The translations under genes were made by a program, and so were the position numbers. A DNA stretch of 47,054 nucleotides, from assembly GCF_018860705.1 (NCBI RefSeq), contig NZ_JAHKQA010000034.1, positions 1 to 47,054 of the forward strand. The letters are read 5' to 3'. This DNA is from Citreicella sp. C3M06. GTDB taxonomy: Bacteria > Pseudomonadota > Alphaproteobacteria > Rhodobacterales > Rhodobacteraceae. Below are positions 25,501 through 33,101 of this stretch, one piece after another. A model generated the notes under the pieces. That model searched no databases. It saw nothing but the letters and a program-made list of their open reading frames with translations, and was not told where the DNA came from. The stretch's first letter is position 1, and each line of letters starts with the position of its first letter.

Positions 25501-25862
25501 CCCGGCAGCGGCCCGGCACCGCATCCGGGGTCATTTTCCTGACGCTCGAGGACGAGACCGGCACCGCCAACGTGGTGGTCTGGCCCAAGATCTACGAGGC
25601 GTTCCGCCGCGCCGTCATGGGCGGGCGGCTGCTGCGCATCCATGGCTATCTGCAACGCGAGGGCATCGTGGTGCACCTGATCGCGCAGCGCATCGAGGAC
25701 ATGTCGCACAAGCTGGGCGAGCTGGGCCACCCGATGGACGAGGCCATCGGCGTGACGTCCCCCGCCTCGGACGAGGCTCCGCGCCCGCGCCGCCCGCAGC
25801 CCTCTGCCCGCCACCCACGCGAACAGGCCAAGCGGCTGTTTCCCAGCCGCGACTTTCACTGA
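22536..25862 (+). CDS. dnaE2: error-prone DNA polymerase III alpha subunit DnaE2
   Basis: The 1108-residue protein has the C-family polymerase order: PHP domain (YAELCVTSNFTFLTGASHPEEL, ITDCNSLAG), polymerase core with GRGSAANSVICYLLGIT, the catalytic acidic motif PDIDIDFEHERR, IEWDKDDIDALGILKVDILSLG and FPESHAAAFAMLTY, then an OB-fold region (GLVITRQRPGTASGVIFLTL). The PHP His set is incomplete, as usual for DnaE2. A short insert at about residues 65-85 (rich in Gln, Ser and Arg) is longer than I expect. I chose ATG 22536; the frame is open up to 22413 but that extension crosses the G/C hairpin and looks non-coding. It carries out translesion synthesis with ImuA/ImuB. Confidence 0.93.
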   Translation: MPRDSPPKDAPAYAELCVTSNFTFLTGASHPEELIARAAELGLAAIAITDCNSLAGVVRAWSALRTLREELETTVRSSQQTDPCSRQAIGTPQRLRVAEHLPRLITGARLVLSDTDVEWLALPMHRAAYERLSQLLTLGKRRAEKGRCLITLADLETAATGMVLIALPTPDLNTSAAPIRRMQRCHPGNVFLGSAPRYDGSDQAWFDACAQAARHLGTPMVAIGDALMHHAARRPLADVLTCLRTHCTIDQIGTRALPNAERRIKRPADMARLYRRHPAAIRRTLEIAARCAFDLSELSYDYPDEHDGIEAPQQRLERLSREGLRRRYPHGVPDKVQILLAKELDVVKDLGFAAYFLTTHDIVAFARSRGILCQGRGSAANSVICYLLGITDVSPDLIGMVFERFISRHRGEPPDIDIDFEHERREEVIQWIYDRYGRERAGLCATVIHFRSRAAIREVGKVMGLSQDVTAALSGQIWGQSNAGADPVRIRELGLDPDDHRLNMTIRLIGEIIGFPRHLSQHVGGFIITKGRLDALCPIENAAMEGRTCIEWDKDDIDALGILKVDILSLGMLTCIRKAFALIEQHHGQSYTLHSVPQEDAPTYEMLQRADAVGVFQVESRAQMNFLPRMKPRTFYDLVIEVAIVRPGPIQGGMVQPYIRRRQGLEQAKPFGPALAAVTRKTLGVPLFQEQAMQIAVVGAGYTAEEADKLRRSLAAFRRMGTIGEHRERFVRGMLRNGYPLDAAQACFSQIEGFADYGFPESHAAAFAMLTYVSSWLKCHHPAIFGCALLNSQPMGFYAPAQIVRDLRDHGIEVRRICVNNSGWDNHLERRADGRLALRLGFRQIKGFREEDAGWIVAARGNGYPDPESLWLRAGLAPAALERLAEADAYAGMGLNRRDALWQVRAIRAPAPLPLFSGPLDGEGIAEPDTVLPPMNLGEEVVEDYVAMRLSLRAHPMELLRPELGNILPTDRLREAPLAATCVAGLVITRQRPGTASGVIFLTLEDETGTANVVVWPKIYEAFRRAVMGGRLLRIHGYLQREGIVVHLIAQRIEDMSHKLGELGHPMDEAIGVTSPASDEAPRPRRPQPSARHPREQAKRLFPSRDFH

Positions 25863-25866
25863 CACG

Positions 25867-25897
25867 AAAAACCCCCGGACGCGGCGGCATCCGGGGG
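25867..25897 (-). terminator. intrinsic terminator after the yceI-like gene (possibly bidirectional)
   Basis: CCCCCGGA (25872-25879) pairs with TCCGGGGG (25890-25897) around a ten-base loop. On the minus strand five Ts follow. It lies between the convergent ends of dnaE2 and the YceI gene and can serve both. Confidence 0.85.
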
Positions 25898-25923
25898 CGT
25901 TGTCGCACTGTCGGGGACAGGGC

Positions 25924-26496
25924 TTAGTCGGCCTTCATCGCCTCGATCGAGATCTGGACCTCGACCTCGTCCGAAACGTAGGGCGCAAAGGCACCGACGT
26001 TGTAATCGGACCGCAGCAGCGTCGTGGTCGCGAAGAAACCAAGCCACGGCTTGCCTTCCATCGGATGCTCCCCAGCCTGAGTCAGCGTGGCGTCCAGCAC
26101 CACCGAATTGGTCACGCCGTTCAGCGTCAGATCGCCGGTGATCTCGGCGGTATCCTCGCCGGTGACGTTGATCGCGGTGGACGTGAACGTCACCATCTCG
26201 TCATCATTGGCATCGAAGAAATCGCCGCCCATGAAATGTTCGGTGCGCGGCTCCCAGCCGGTGATCATCGAATTGACCGGAAACGACACCTCGACCGTCG
26301 ATGCCGCCGGGTCTTCGGCGTCGAACGAGATGTCGCCGGAAAAGCCCGAATACATGCCAAAGCCGGTCGAATAGCCAAGGTGGTTGTACTGGAACACGAT
26401 CTGGCTGTGGCTACTGTCAAGGCTATAGGCCTCGGGAGCGGCGGTTGCGGCAATGGGGGCTGCGGCAAGCAGGCCTGCGAAAAGCATGGTCTTCAT
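25924..26496 (-). CDS. YceI family periplasmic protein
   Basis: The 190-residue protein has a Sec signal peptide (MKTMLFAGLLAAAPIAATAA) and the YceI lipocalin-like barrel (YSLDSSHSQIVFQYNHLGYS near the mature N-terminus, HFMGGDFFDANDDEMVTFTS, GDLTLNGVTNSVVLDATL). YceI-like proteins bind isoprenoids such as polyprenyl chains; physiological roles vary. It is transcribed alone and ends at a strong terminator. Confidence 0.92.
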   Translation of the reverse strand: MKTMLFAGLLAAAPIAATAAPEAYSLDSSHSQIVFQYNHLGYSTGFGMYSGFSGDISFDAEDPAASTVEVSFPVNSMITGWEPRTEHFMGGDFFDANDDEMVTFTSTAINVTGEDTAEITGDLTLNGVTNSVVLDATLTQAGEHPMEGKPWLGFFATTTLLRSDYNVGAFAPYVSDEVEVQISIEAMKAD

Positions 26497-26645
26497 TGTC
26501 TGTCTCCGTTCTGCTGGGGGGCCTGAAGCGGCGCTGTCGATAACCGCAAAGATCGGTCCCGACTGGCGCGATCACAAGTCCCGCCTCGACCACAGAGTCT
26601 GTGGAAATACGCACAGAAAATAGGGGCCCAACTGCACAGCGCCCA

Positions 26646-26879
26646 TCAGCGCCGCCTTGAAAGGCTGCCGACAAGACAACAAAGCCCGCCAATCAGCAGG
26701 CCAAGCGACAGCATGAAACGGACAAGCATCAGATCGGCGACACCGGGCTCGGCGACCACGATCCACAGCGCAAAGGCCGCGAACACCATCGCAGTGCCCA
26801 GAATGGCTCCGCACAAACGAAAAAACAGGGACACGGCATCACGGCCGCGACGCACAAGGTGCGACGTGGGAGAGGTCAT
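26646..26879 (-). CDS. small two-helix membrane protein, function unknown
   Basis: The 77-residue protein starts at ATG 26879 behind GAAGGAAA. After a basic N-terminus (SPTSHLVRRGRDAV) come two hydrophobic helices, about residues 18-37 and 47-66, and a basic end (SLSRRR). I do not recognise a family. A perfect TTGACA box on the minus strand (26922-26927) lies upstream and could be its -35 element. Confidence 0.6.
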   Translation of the reverse strand: MTSPTSHLVRRGRDAVSLFFRLCGAILGTAMVFAAFALWIVVAEPGVADLMLVRFMLSLGLLIGGLCCLVGSLSRRR

Positions 26880-27283
26880 GGTATTTCCTTCGACAACATA
26901 CACTGGAAACTGGTTAACGGTTGTCAATCTCGCCCCGAAAACGGGCAATTTCGCGGCACCTGCCGGGGAAATCACGATGCCAGCTTGCACTGAGCGGCAA
27001 TCTGCCGATGCGGCCGCGCTTTGGATGCAAGGCCCTCAGGCCAATCTGCCAATGCCCGGCGCATCCCCCGCGCGATCCAGGCCATGCACCGGCGGCGTAC
27101 CCTCCCGGCCCCTCCAGACAGACGTTGCCAGCACCACGGCGCGCGGCGCTTGCAATTCGGCACCAGACGTGTAGAACGCCCCGGCATTCCGCAGCACTTT
27201 CTCAATCGCGCAGACTCTCGTGAGCCGGAGCGGAAGCCTCAGACCGGCCCTATGAAATGCGCCCAGACAGAAATGGAGCACAC
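26880..27283. other. non-coding region upstream of rpsF
   Basis: This 404-base gap separates the divergent small membrane gene and rpsF. It should hold both promoters. Apart from TTGACA at 26922-26927 (minus strand), I see no clear site. Frames on either strand here lack convincing coding character. Confidence 0.4.
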
Positions 27284-27667
27284 ATGCCGCTTTACGAGCA
27301 TGTCTTTATCGCGCGTCAGGATCTTTCCAACGCGCAGGCCGAAGGCCTCGTCGAACATTTCAGCACCGTGCTTTCGGACAATGGCGGCAGCGTCGTCACC
27401 TCCGAGTACTGGGGCGTCAAGACGATGGCCTACAAGATCAACAAGAACCGCAAGGGCCACTACGCCTACCTGCGCACCGACGCCCCGGCGACGGCCGTGC
27501 AGGAAATGGAACGCCTGATGCGCCTGCATGATGACGTGATGCGCGTGCTGACCATCAAGGTCGACGAGCATGCCGAAGGTGCGTCGATCCAGATGCAGAA
27601 GCGCGACGAGCGTGAAGGCCGTGGCGACCGCGGTGATCGTGGCGACCGTCGCGAACGTCGTAACTGA
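27284..27667 (+). CDS. rpsF: 30S ribosomal protein S6
   Basis: The 127-residue protein has the S6 pattern [15 protein letters not shown] and [19 protein letters not shown], and ends in a charged, repetitive tail of Arg, Gly and Asp (about 107-127), common in alphaproteobacterial S6. ATG 27284 with GGAG in front gives the family's exact N-terminus. S6 binds S18 in the small subunit, and rpsR follows 23 bases later. Confidence 0.97.
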   Translation: MPLYEHVFIARQDLSNAQAEGLVEHFSTVLSDNGGSVVTSEYWGVKTMAYKINKNRKGHYAYLRTDAPATAVQEMERLMRLHDDVMRVLTIKVDEHAEGASIQMQKRDEREGRGDRGDRGDRRERRN

Positions 27668-27690
27668 TCCCCGAAACAAGGAGTTTAACC

Positions 27691-27918
27691 ATGGCTGCAA
27701 AACCGTTTTTCCGCCGCCGCAAGGTCTGCCCCTTCTCGGGGGACAATGCGCCTAAAATCGACTACAAGGACACGAAACTGCTTCAGCGCTACATCTCCGA
27801 GCGTGGCAAGATCGTGCCGAGCCGCATCACCGCCGTTTCGGCGAAAAAGCAGCGTGAACTGGCCCGCGCCATCAAGCGCGCCCGCTTTCTCGCCCTGCTG
27901 CCCTACGTCGTGAAATAA
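27691..27918 (+). CDS. rpsR: 30S ribosomal protein S18
   Basis: The 75-residue protein matches S18 throughout ([51 protein letters not shown]). AAGGAG lies seven bases before the ATG. It partners S6, encoded just upstream, in the platform of the small subunit. Confidence 0.97.
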   Translation: MAAKPFFRRRKVCPFSGDNAPKIDYKDTKLLQRYISERGKIVPSRITAVSAKKQRELARAIKRARFLALLPYVVK

Positions 27919-27931
27919 GGAGGCCAAGCAC

Positions 27932-28543
27932 ATGCAAGTCATTCTTCTTGAGCGTGTGGCCAAGCTTGGCCAGATGGGTGACGTCGTTGACGTCAAGCCC
28001 GGCTTCGCCCGCAACTACCTGCTGCTTCAGGGCAAGGCGCTGACCGCGTCGAAAGAGAACATCGCCTCTTTCGAAGCCCAGAAAGCCCAGTTCGAAGCCC
28101 GCAACCTCGAGACCAAGAAAGAGGCCGAAGCTCTGGCCTCGCGTCTCGATGGTCAGCAGTTCATCGTGATCCGCTCGGCATCCGACGGCGGCAACCTGTA
28201 CGGCTCGGTCACCACCCGTGACGTGTCGGACATTGCCACCGAAGAGGGTTTCACCATCGACCGCAAGCAGGTGATCATCCGCCTGCCGATCAAGGAACTC
28301 GGCCTGCACCCCGTCGAGGTGCACCTGCACCCCGAAGTGATGTGCACCGTCGAGATCAACGTCGCCCGCTCGCCCGAAGAGGCCGAGCTTCAGGCGTCGG
28401 GCAAGTCGATTCAGGAGCTGGCGGCCGAGGAAGAGGCTCAGGCCGATTTCGAGATCTCCGAGCTGTTCGACGACATCGGCGGCGCAGCATCCGATGAGGA
28501 TGCCGGCATTGTCGACACCCCCGAAGGCCGGGCTGACAACTGA
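27932..28543 (+). CDS. rplI: 50S ribosomal protein L9
   Basis: The 203-residue protein has the L9 N-terminal domain ([31 protein letters not shown]) and C-terminal domain ([28 protein letters not shown]). It is about 50 residues longer than E. coli L9, owing to an acidic C-terminal extension (about 150-203) as seen in Rhodobacterales. TAAGGAGG precedes the ATG. It is the third gene of the S6-S18-L9 operon. Confidence 0.97.
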   Translation: MQVILLERVAKLGQMGDVVDVKPGFARNYLLLQGKALTASKENIASFEAQKAQFEARNLETKKEAEALASRLDGQQFIVIRSASDGGNLYGSVTTRDVSDIATEEGFTIDRKQVIIRLPIKELGLHPVEVHLHPEVMCTVEINVARSPEEAELQASGKSIQELAAEEEAQADFEISELFDDIGGAASDEDAGIVDTPEGRADN

Positions 28544-28582
28544 TCCAAAGATCCGCCGCGGCCGTCGCGTCGCAGGATTATC

Positions 28583-28616
28583 AACCGCGCCGAGTTTTTC
28601 GGCGCGGTTTCTTTTT
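28583..28616 (+). terminator. intrinsic terminator of the rpsF-rpsR-rplI operon
   Basis: AACCGCGCCGA (28583-28593) pairs with TCGGCGCGGTT (28599-28609) around a short T-rich loop, followed by TCTTTTT. It lies 40 bases after the rplI stop. Confidence 0.93.
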
Positions 28617-28635
28617 GTCTAACGAAGGGTTTACT

Positions 28636-28645
28636 AAAACGTTTT
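28636..28645. promoter_or_regulatory. AAAACGTTTT palindrome in the XRE gene upstream region
   Basis: This perfect ten-base palindrome lies in an AT-rich stretch (28615-28780) upstream of the HTH regulator gene. It could be an operator of that regulator or another factor, but no second copy was noticed. Confidence 0.25.
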
Positions 28646-28808
28646 CTCAAAAAGCGCGACGCGTTGGTCCCTGCTGTGCTATGCCTGTAGACAGATCTTG
28701 CGATGCGAGGTGATTGTCCCGATTTTTTGGCTAAAAATCTTAAAAATTTACCTTACTTAGTTGCTTTTCTTGCATATTCCCGAAGGGCAAGGCACTCCGT
28801 CCACCGTG

Positions 28809-29171
28809 ATGGCAGACGAACGAGGGCGATCAGTGACATTGGAAATGGGCATCGCCGCGCGCCTGCGCAGACACAGGCAGGCAGCGGGGCTGACACAGGG
28901 CGAACTGGCGCAGAAGATTGGCGCGAACACCCAGCAGATCCACCGTTACGAAACCGGGGCAGGACGGATCCCGGCGGCCCAGTTGTTCCAGATCGCAGCC
29001 GCTCTGACGCTTCCCATCGATGCCTTCTTCGATCCCTCCCCTGACACCCCATCCAGCGAAGACGCGCTGATGCGCGACACACGCATCGTGGCAAGCCTTC
29101 TGCGAGAACTCGGCGAGGAAGAGCGCGGCGCGGTGATCAAGCTCATCGCGGCGATGGCACGCCCGCTCTGA
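28809..29171 (+). CDS. XRE-family helix-turn-helix regulator
   Basis: The 120-residue protein has a Cro/CI-type HTH (about 12-70; LRRHRQAAGLTQGELAQKIGANTQQIHRYETGAGRI) followed by an acidic C-terminal helix region. The pattern fits the single-domain regulators common in Rhodobacterales; the target is unknown. The start is uncertain: ATG 28809 has a weak ribosome site, TTG/ATG further upstream at 28761 is possible, and GTG 28833 has a good GAGGG in front. It shares a bidirectional terminator with tig. Confidence 0.85.
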   Translation: MADERGRSVTLEMGIAARLRRHRQAAGLTQGELAQKIGANTQQIHRYETGAGRIPAAQLFQIAAALTLPIDAFFDPSPDTPSSEDALMRDTRIVASLLRELGEEERGAVIKLIAAMARPL

Positions 29172-29196
29172 GCCACCCTGCCAGTAGCGAAACGGA

Positions 29197-29226
29197 AAAA
29201 GCGCGCCGGTGTCCCGGCGCGCTTTT
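29197..29226. terminator. bidirectional terminator between the XRE gene and tig
   Basis: AAAAGCGCGCCGG (29197-29209) pairs perfectly with CCGGCGCGCTTTT (29214-29226) around TGTC. T runs exist on both strands, and the flanking genes converge. Confidence 0.93.
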
Positions 29227-29268
29227 CCTGTGTCAGGTCAGGGGTGGCAGGGCCACCCCATCCCGGCA

Positions 29269-30600
29269 TCACTCTTCGTCAAGCGCCTCGACAGCGGCCT
29301 GAAGCTCATCCTTGGTGACTTCTTTCTCGGTCACAGTGGCCTGCGCCGCGATGTGATCGATCACTTTGTCTTCAAAGATCGGCGCCCGCAGCTGCTGCTG
29401 CATCTGCTGGTTCTGACGCACAAAGTCGAAGAACGCGCGCTCCTGCCCCGGATACTGACGCGCCTGCGAGATGATCGCCTGGGTCATCTCGGCATCGGTC
29501 ACTTCGACCTCGGCTTTCTGACCGATTTCGGCCAGCAGCAGGCCAAGGCGCACGCGGCGCTCGGCAAGGGTCTTGTGCTCGTCGGTGGGCTCGATGGAAT
29601 CGTGGTTGTGATCCTGAACCTCGGGGTGCTCCTCGTGCCACAGCTGGTGGGCGATCTGGCCAGCCTCGGCCTCGACCAGCGCCGGGGGCAGCTCAAAGCT
29701 GACCAGCTTGTCGAGCTCGTCGAGCAGGCCGCGCTTCATCACCTGACGCGCCGCGCCGGCATATTCGGCTTCGAGACGCTCGGAGATCTGCGCCTTGAGC
29801 CCGGCAAGATCCTCGGCGCCGAACTTCTTGGCCATTTCATCGTCGATTGCGGCATCGACCGGCTCTTTGACGGCCTTGACGGTCACGTCGAACACAGCGG
29901 CCTTGCCAGCGAGGTTCTCGGCGCCGTATTCCTCGGGGAAGGACACCTCGACAGCCTTTTCGTCACCGGCCTTGACGCCGACCAGCTGCTCTTCGAAGCC
30001 GGGGATGAACGAACCGGAGCCGATCACCAGCGGGTAATCCTCGGCGGTGCCGCCTTCGAATGCCTCGCCGTCGACCTTGCCGACGAAATCGATCACGACC
30101 TGATCGCCGTCCTGCGCTTCGGCATCTGCCGCGCGGTCGTTGAAATCCTGCGCGGTCTTGGCGAGCGAGGCCAGCGCCTCGTCGACGGCGGCATCATCTG
30201 CCTTGACCACCAGCTTTTCGATCGCCACGCCGCTCAGATCGAGCTCGGGCACCTCGGGAAGCTTTTCATAGGACATCACGACAGCAACGTCCTCGCCTTC
30301 CTTCCAGTCGTCATTGGTCATCTTGACCTGCGGCTGAAGCGCCGGGCGATCGCCGCTGGCTTCGAAATGCTTCGACATGGCGTCGTCGATGGCTTCCTGC
30401 ATCGACTCGCCCATCAGGCGCTGCCCATACTGCTTCTTGAGAAGCGGCATGGGCACCTTGCCCTTGCGGAAGCCCTTCATCTCGATCTCGGGCTGTGCTT
30501 CCTTGAGCTTGGAGTTAACCTTCGCGTCCAGTTCCTCGGCGGTGAGGACAAGCTCGTAGGCGCGCTTCAGCCCTTCGTTCAGAGTCTCGGTGACCTGCAT
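29269..30600 (-). CDS. tig: trigger factor, ribosome-associated chaperone and prolyl isomerase
   Basis: The 443-residue protein has the ribosome-binding domain with the signature GFRKGKVP (43-50), an FKBP-type isomerase domain (about 155-245; [23 protein letters not shown]) and the helical C-terminal domain. It binds nascent chains near the exit tunnel, close to L23, and assists folding. Length is typical. AGGGAAA precedes ATG 30600. The gene runs opposite to its neighbours and ends at a bidirectional terminator. Confidence 0.97.
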   Translation of the reverse strand: MQVTETLNEGLKRAYELVLTAEELDAKVNSKLKEAQPEIEMKGFRKGKVPMPLLKKQYGQRLMGESMQEAIDDAMSKHFEASGDRPALQPQVKMTNDDWKEGEDVAVVMSYEKLPEVPELDLSGVAIEKLVVKADDAAVDEALASLAKTAQDFNDRAADAEAQDGDQVVIDFVGKVDGEAFEGGTAEDYPLVIGSGSFIPGFEEQLVGVKAGDEKAVEVSFPEEYGAENLAGKAAVFDVTVKAVKEPVDAAIDDEMAKKFGAEDLAGLKAQISERLEAEYAGAARQVMKRGLLDELDKLVSFELPPALVEAEAGQIAHQLWHEEHPEVQDHNHDSIEPTDEHKTLAERRVRLGLLLAEIGQKAEVEVTDAEMTQAIISQARQYPGQERAFFDFVRQNQQMQQQLRAPIFEDKVIDHIAAQATVTEKEVTKDELQAAVEALDEE

Positions 30601-30783
30601 ACCATTTCCCTATGCTTCTTGGGCGAGGCCCGGACGGGACCCACCACGCTCATTAGATTTTGCGGTCTTCTAAGCGCAAGGGGCCATGCCTGCAAGGCGG
30701 ATTCGCCCGCTGCAACGCGGCAGGGCCGTGCGAGCGAAGAAGGGCTTGCCACTGCCGGAACAGTGCAGTAGTCACATGGCGTC

Positions 30784-30857
30784 GCGGGTGTAGCTCAATG
30801 GTAGAGCAGCAGCTTCCCAAGCTGAATACGAGGGTTCGATTCCCTTCACCCGCTCCA
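30784..30857 (+). tRNA. tRNA-Gly (anticodon CCC)
   Basis: The 74 bases fold as a tRNA: acceptor GCGGGTG/CACCCGC, D stem GCTC/GAGC, anticodon stem with loop TTCCCAA (anticodon CCC), T arm GAGGG-TTCGATT-CCCTT, discriminator T, and encoded CCA. The first anticodon-stem pair (G27-A43) is a mismatch. The 3' end points into the prophage-like region, and tRNA 3' ends are common attachment sites, so this gene probably marks the left edge of the prophage. Confidence 0.96.
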
Positions 30858-31179
30858 ATCCCACAGAATTCCACACAAGATTTCAGATGATTGGGCGTAT
30901 TGTGTCCCACGCGATAGTTCGTCGCGGGACACCTTCAGAATCTACCTAAGCAGCGCGCATGGTACGAAGGTGGTCACGCTGAGGCTCTAACCACCCCGTG
31001 ATGCACGCGCAGCTCACACCTATCACAGCGCATCTGCGCTGAGCACATCGGGCGCAAAGGTCAGCAGCCAGTGGAAGATGTGCTGGCAGCGGACCGCACA
31101 AACCAACTGTTGACAGATTTTCTTGGCGCGCTTAACTGGACCTTAATACTACGTAGAATACGTATACGAGAGGCAGTCC
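30858..31179. other. non-coding stretch between tRNA-Gly and the toxin gene
   Basis: No gene is visible in these 322 bases. A large hairpin at 30902-30932 pairs GTGTCCC with GGGACAC and, inside, GCGA with TCGC; it has no T run. TTGACA at 31110-31115 with TTAACT 16 bases later (31132-31137) is a candidate promoter for the toxin-antitoxin pair. Confidence 0.5.
31150..31164 (+). promoter_or_regulatory. TACGTA direct repeat, candidate operator of the toxin-antitoxin pair
   Basis: Two copies of the self-complementary TACGTA (31150-31155 and 31159-31164) start nine bases apart, just before the toxin start at 31180. HTH antitoxins commonly repress their own operon from such palindromes. The assignment is inferred from position. 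Confidence 0.4.
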
Positions 31180-31557
31180 ATGCAGTGTGTGATCGAGACG
31201 CACGCTTTCGTCTCCGCAGCCAAGGACGCTGGGCTGTCTGAGGAGGAGCGCCATAAGGTCGTCACCTTTATTGCCGAGAACCCGGCAACTGGTGACGTAA
31301 TCAAAGGAACCGGAGGGGCGCGCAAGGTGCGTTTCCCGCTGAGGAACAAAGGAAAGAGCGGGGGCGTTAGGGTGATAACGTTCTACTCAGGTGAGGACAT
31401 TCCGGTGTTCTTGCTGGACGTTTTTTCAAAAGGTGAGCGCATCGACGTATCACAGTCGGAACGTAACGAGATGAAGAAGATTCTGGGAGAAATGGCAGAA
31501 AGCTATCGCGCTGCCCACCGCGTGAAGATAGCTGATTTGGTGGAGAAGACAGGATGA
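31180..31557 (+). CDS. higB: RelE/HigB-type toxin
   Basis: The 125-residue protein matches RelE/HigB2-like type II toxins, which cleave ribosome-bound mRNA: an N-terminal helix with [21 protein letters not shown], then [39 protein letters not shown] and [19 protein letters not shown]. It is encoded before its antitoxin, the HigBA order. The stop overlaps the antitoxin start (ATGA). Its position next to the tRNA suggests a prophage moron or stabilising module. Codon use is less GC-rich than the surrounding host genes. Confidence 0.88.
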   Translation: MQCVIETHAFVSAAKDAGLSEEERHKVVTFIAENPATGDVIKGTGGARKVRFPLRNKGKSGGVRVITFYSGEDIPVFLLDVFSKGERIDVSQSERNEMKKILGEMAESYRAAHRVKIADLVEKTG

Positions 31558-31874
31558 GCAAGGCTGGGAAAAGACTACTCGCTGCCGCTCAAGAGGCGAA
31601 AGAAATCGCCCAAGGCAGAAAAGAACCGGCAGGTATTTTCGTACCCGCCGACATTAATGTACGCGACATTCGCCGCAAGCTGGGGCTGTCCCAAGAGGAT
31701 TTTGCCGCAGAGTTTTGCTTTACAGTGACGCAAATTCGGGATTGGGAGCAAGGGCGCTCACGCCCGCTCCATGCAGCTCGCGCCTATCTGATGATGATTA
31801 AGGTAGCGCCTGATACTGTCAGGAATATCTTGAAGGAAGTCGTTTCTGAGGCTGAACGCGAGGTAGCCGCCTAA
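31554..31874 (+). CDS. higA: HTH antitoxin (HigA-like)
   Basis: The 106-residue protein has a Cro/CI-type HTH in its centre (about 40-75; [33 protein letters not shown]) like the antitoxins that pair with HigB2/RelE toxins (NadS/HigA2 type). It should neutralise the toxin encoded just upstream and repress the operon. A clear terminator follows 27 bases after the stop. Confidence 0.88.
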   Translation: MSKAGKRLLAAAQEAKEIAQGRKEPAGIFVPADINVRDIRRKLGLSQEDFAAEFCFTVTQIRDWEQGRSRPLHAARAYLMMIKVAPDTVRNILKEVVSEAEREVAA

Positions 31875-31898
31875 TGATGAACCATAAAATCTGGACGT

Positions 31899-31932
31899 AT
31901 AACCCGCCCAAGTGGCGGGTTATGTGTTTTTA
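31899..31932 (+). terminator. intrinsic terminator of the toxin-antitoxin operon
   Basis: ATAACCCGCC (31899-31908) pairs with GGCGGGTTAT (31914-31923) around CAAGT, then GTGTTTTT. Confidence 0.9.
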
Positions 31933-32042
31933 GCCAACATCCACACATTACTCCCTGCGCGGCCCTTGCTTCCCGTGACCGCTTTCCGGTCCTCGAGCAG
32001 CCTCTTAGCCTTCGACACGCGCCGGATCAGTCCCCCCGACGA

Positions 32043-32216
32043 TTACCCTCCCCCACTCCAACCGTAGATCACGCCAGGTCCCCTTCGCCCGCACGCCTCG
32101 CACCGCATCCGCGCCAGCACCTCGCCCCGCAGCGTCAGCCCGCCCTCGTCCAGCGCATCGGCTGGCACATCTGCAGGAGTGCCATCATCAGGGCAGCACG
32201 CACAGCACACGCTCAT
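32043..32216 (-). CDS. possible 57-residue cysteine-rich protein
   Basis: A minus-strand frame from ATG 32216 to TAA encodes 57 residues starting MSVCCACCPDDGTP and containing RMRCEACGRRGPG, which looks like half of a zinc ribbon. Small CxxC proteins of this sort are common in phages of this group. The ribosome site is weak and no homologue is certain, so it may be a remnant. Confidence 0.35.
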   Translation of the reverse strand: MSVCCACCPDDGTPADVPADALDEGGLTLRGEVLARMRCEACGRRGPGVIYGWSGGG

Positions 32217-32568
32217 GGCCGCACCGGCATGTCAGGGATGCGAAGTTGCCTCGCCTCATTGCGCGCAGGTAGCCCGTTAACCGGGCGCTCACCACCCCTG
32301 CCCTATCGTCGTCCGATGGATGACCCACTGATCACACGCAGAGCATCGGAGACTCGGCTGGAATGGCCGGGCCTCGTCGTGCTGGTGCGCGGTTCGGAGA
32401 TCTGCCAGTTTGCAAGCATCTTACCAGTTGCGCGCGCTGAGGTTGTGGCCCGGGTGCATCAAGCGTCCGTTTTGGTCGCACCTGAAGCTCTGAGCGCCGG
32501 GACGGAATGCCCCGGCTCTCGGGGGGGTCTCTGGGCAGGCCCCACTGATCGCTAACTGCGGGCGCGGA
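32217..32568. other. weakly coding or non-coding stretch at the end of the late operon
   Basis: A plus-strand frame (32316-32555, starting MDDPLITRRASETRLEWPGL) could encode 79 residues but has no clear ribosome site or recognisable family. A stem of GCCGGG/CCCGGC extended by GAG/CTC lies at 32492-32520 and may end the late transcript, though no T run follows on the minus strand. Confidence 0.3.
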
Positions 32569-32940
32569 TCACTGATCCTGCGACGATCCCGCTTTCGGGC
32601 TGGCCCCTGGCAAGGCAAGCGGCAGAAGGCTTGTCGGAAGCTCGCTCAGCTTCGACATGGCGATGCCTTCCATGATCTCGGTCGTGGCTTTCCGCCCCTT
32701 GACCGCGCCGGGCGAGGACAATCGCGCGTAGCTCAGCGCGAAGTCCATCAGTTCTTCTTTGGTGATCTTGCCGTCAGCGAGCATGGCGACCGCCTTGCCA
32801 ACGCCGGTCTTAATCGCGGAGTGCAGAGTTGCTCGCTCGACCACGCCTTTGAGCAGTTGATACAGCAGCCCGGACAGCGCGGCCGCAATCAGCTCGGTCA
32901 GATACGGCTCGAACGCCGCGAGGATATTGGTCAAGTCCAT
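32569..32940 (-). CDS. small phage protein downstream of the endolysin, function unknown
   Basis: The 123-residue protein starts at ATG 32940 with AAGGAA in front. Its N-terminus (LTNILAAFEPYLTELIAAALSGLLYQLLKG) is hydrophobic or amphipathic and could insert into a membrane, followed by a helical region (KITKEELMDFALSYARL) and a Ser/Pro-rich tail. Location in the lysis region makes a holin-related role possible, but I do not recognise the family. Confidence 0.65.
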   Translation of the reverse strand: MDLTNILAAFEPYLTELIAAALSGLLYQLLKGVVERATLHSAIKTGVGKAVAMLADGKITKEELMDFALSYARLSSPGAVKGRKATTEIMEGIAMSKLSELPTSLLPLALPGASPKAGSSQDQ

Positions 32941-33101
32941 TGTCGCGTTCCTTCGGTGTGATGCGGCGCGCAGCCGCGTTGAGGGCGAGCCAAAGCCGCC
33001 AGTCGGTAATCGGGATCAACATGCGCGCCCCCGAAAAAGCGCGCGCAGACGGTCGGTGTCGTCGTCGGCAGGATCGGGGCGAAGCGGATCGGGCTGGCTC
33101 A
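32941..33101 (-). other. gap with two tiny overlapping frames after the endolysin
   Basis: A GTG overlapping the endolysin stop (GTGA) opens a 28-codon frame ending at 33016 (SQPDPLRPDPADDDTDRLR...), and an ATG at 33022 overlapping that stop opens a 70-codon frame (MLIPITDWRLWLALNAAARR) that runs into the next gene in another frame. Chained starts of this kind occur in phage operons, but the coding status is uncertain. Confidence 0.3.

Noticed and set aside
27036-27281. Minus-strand frame (81 codons) upstream of rpsF
   Set aside because: No ribosome site and no recognisable family; the gap is more likely a promoter region.
29209-30771. 520-codon plus-strand open frame
   Set aside because: It is antisense to trigger factor, which matches its family over its full length.
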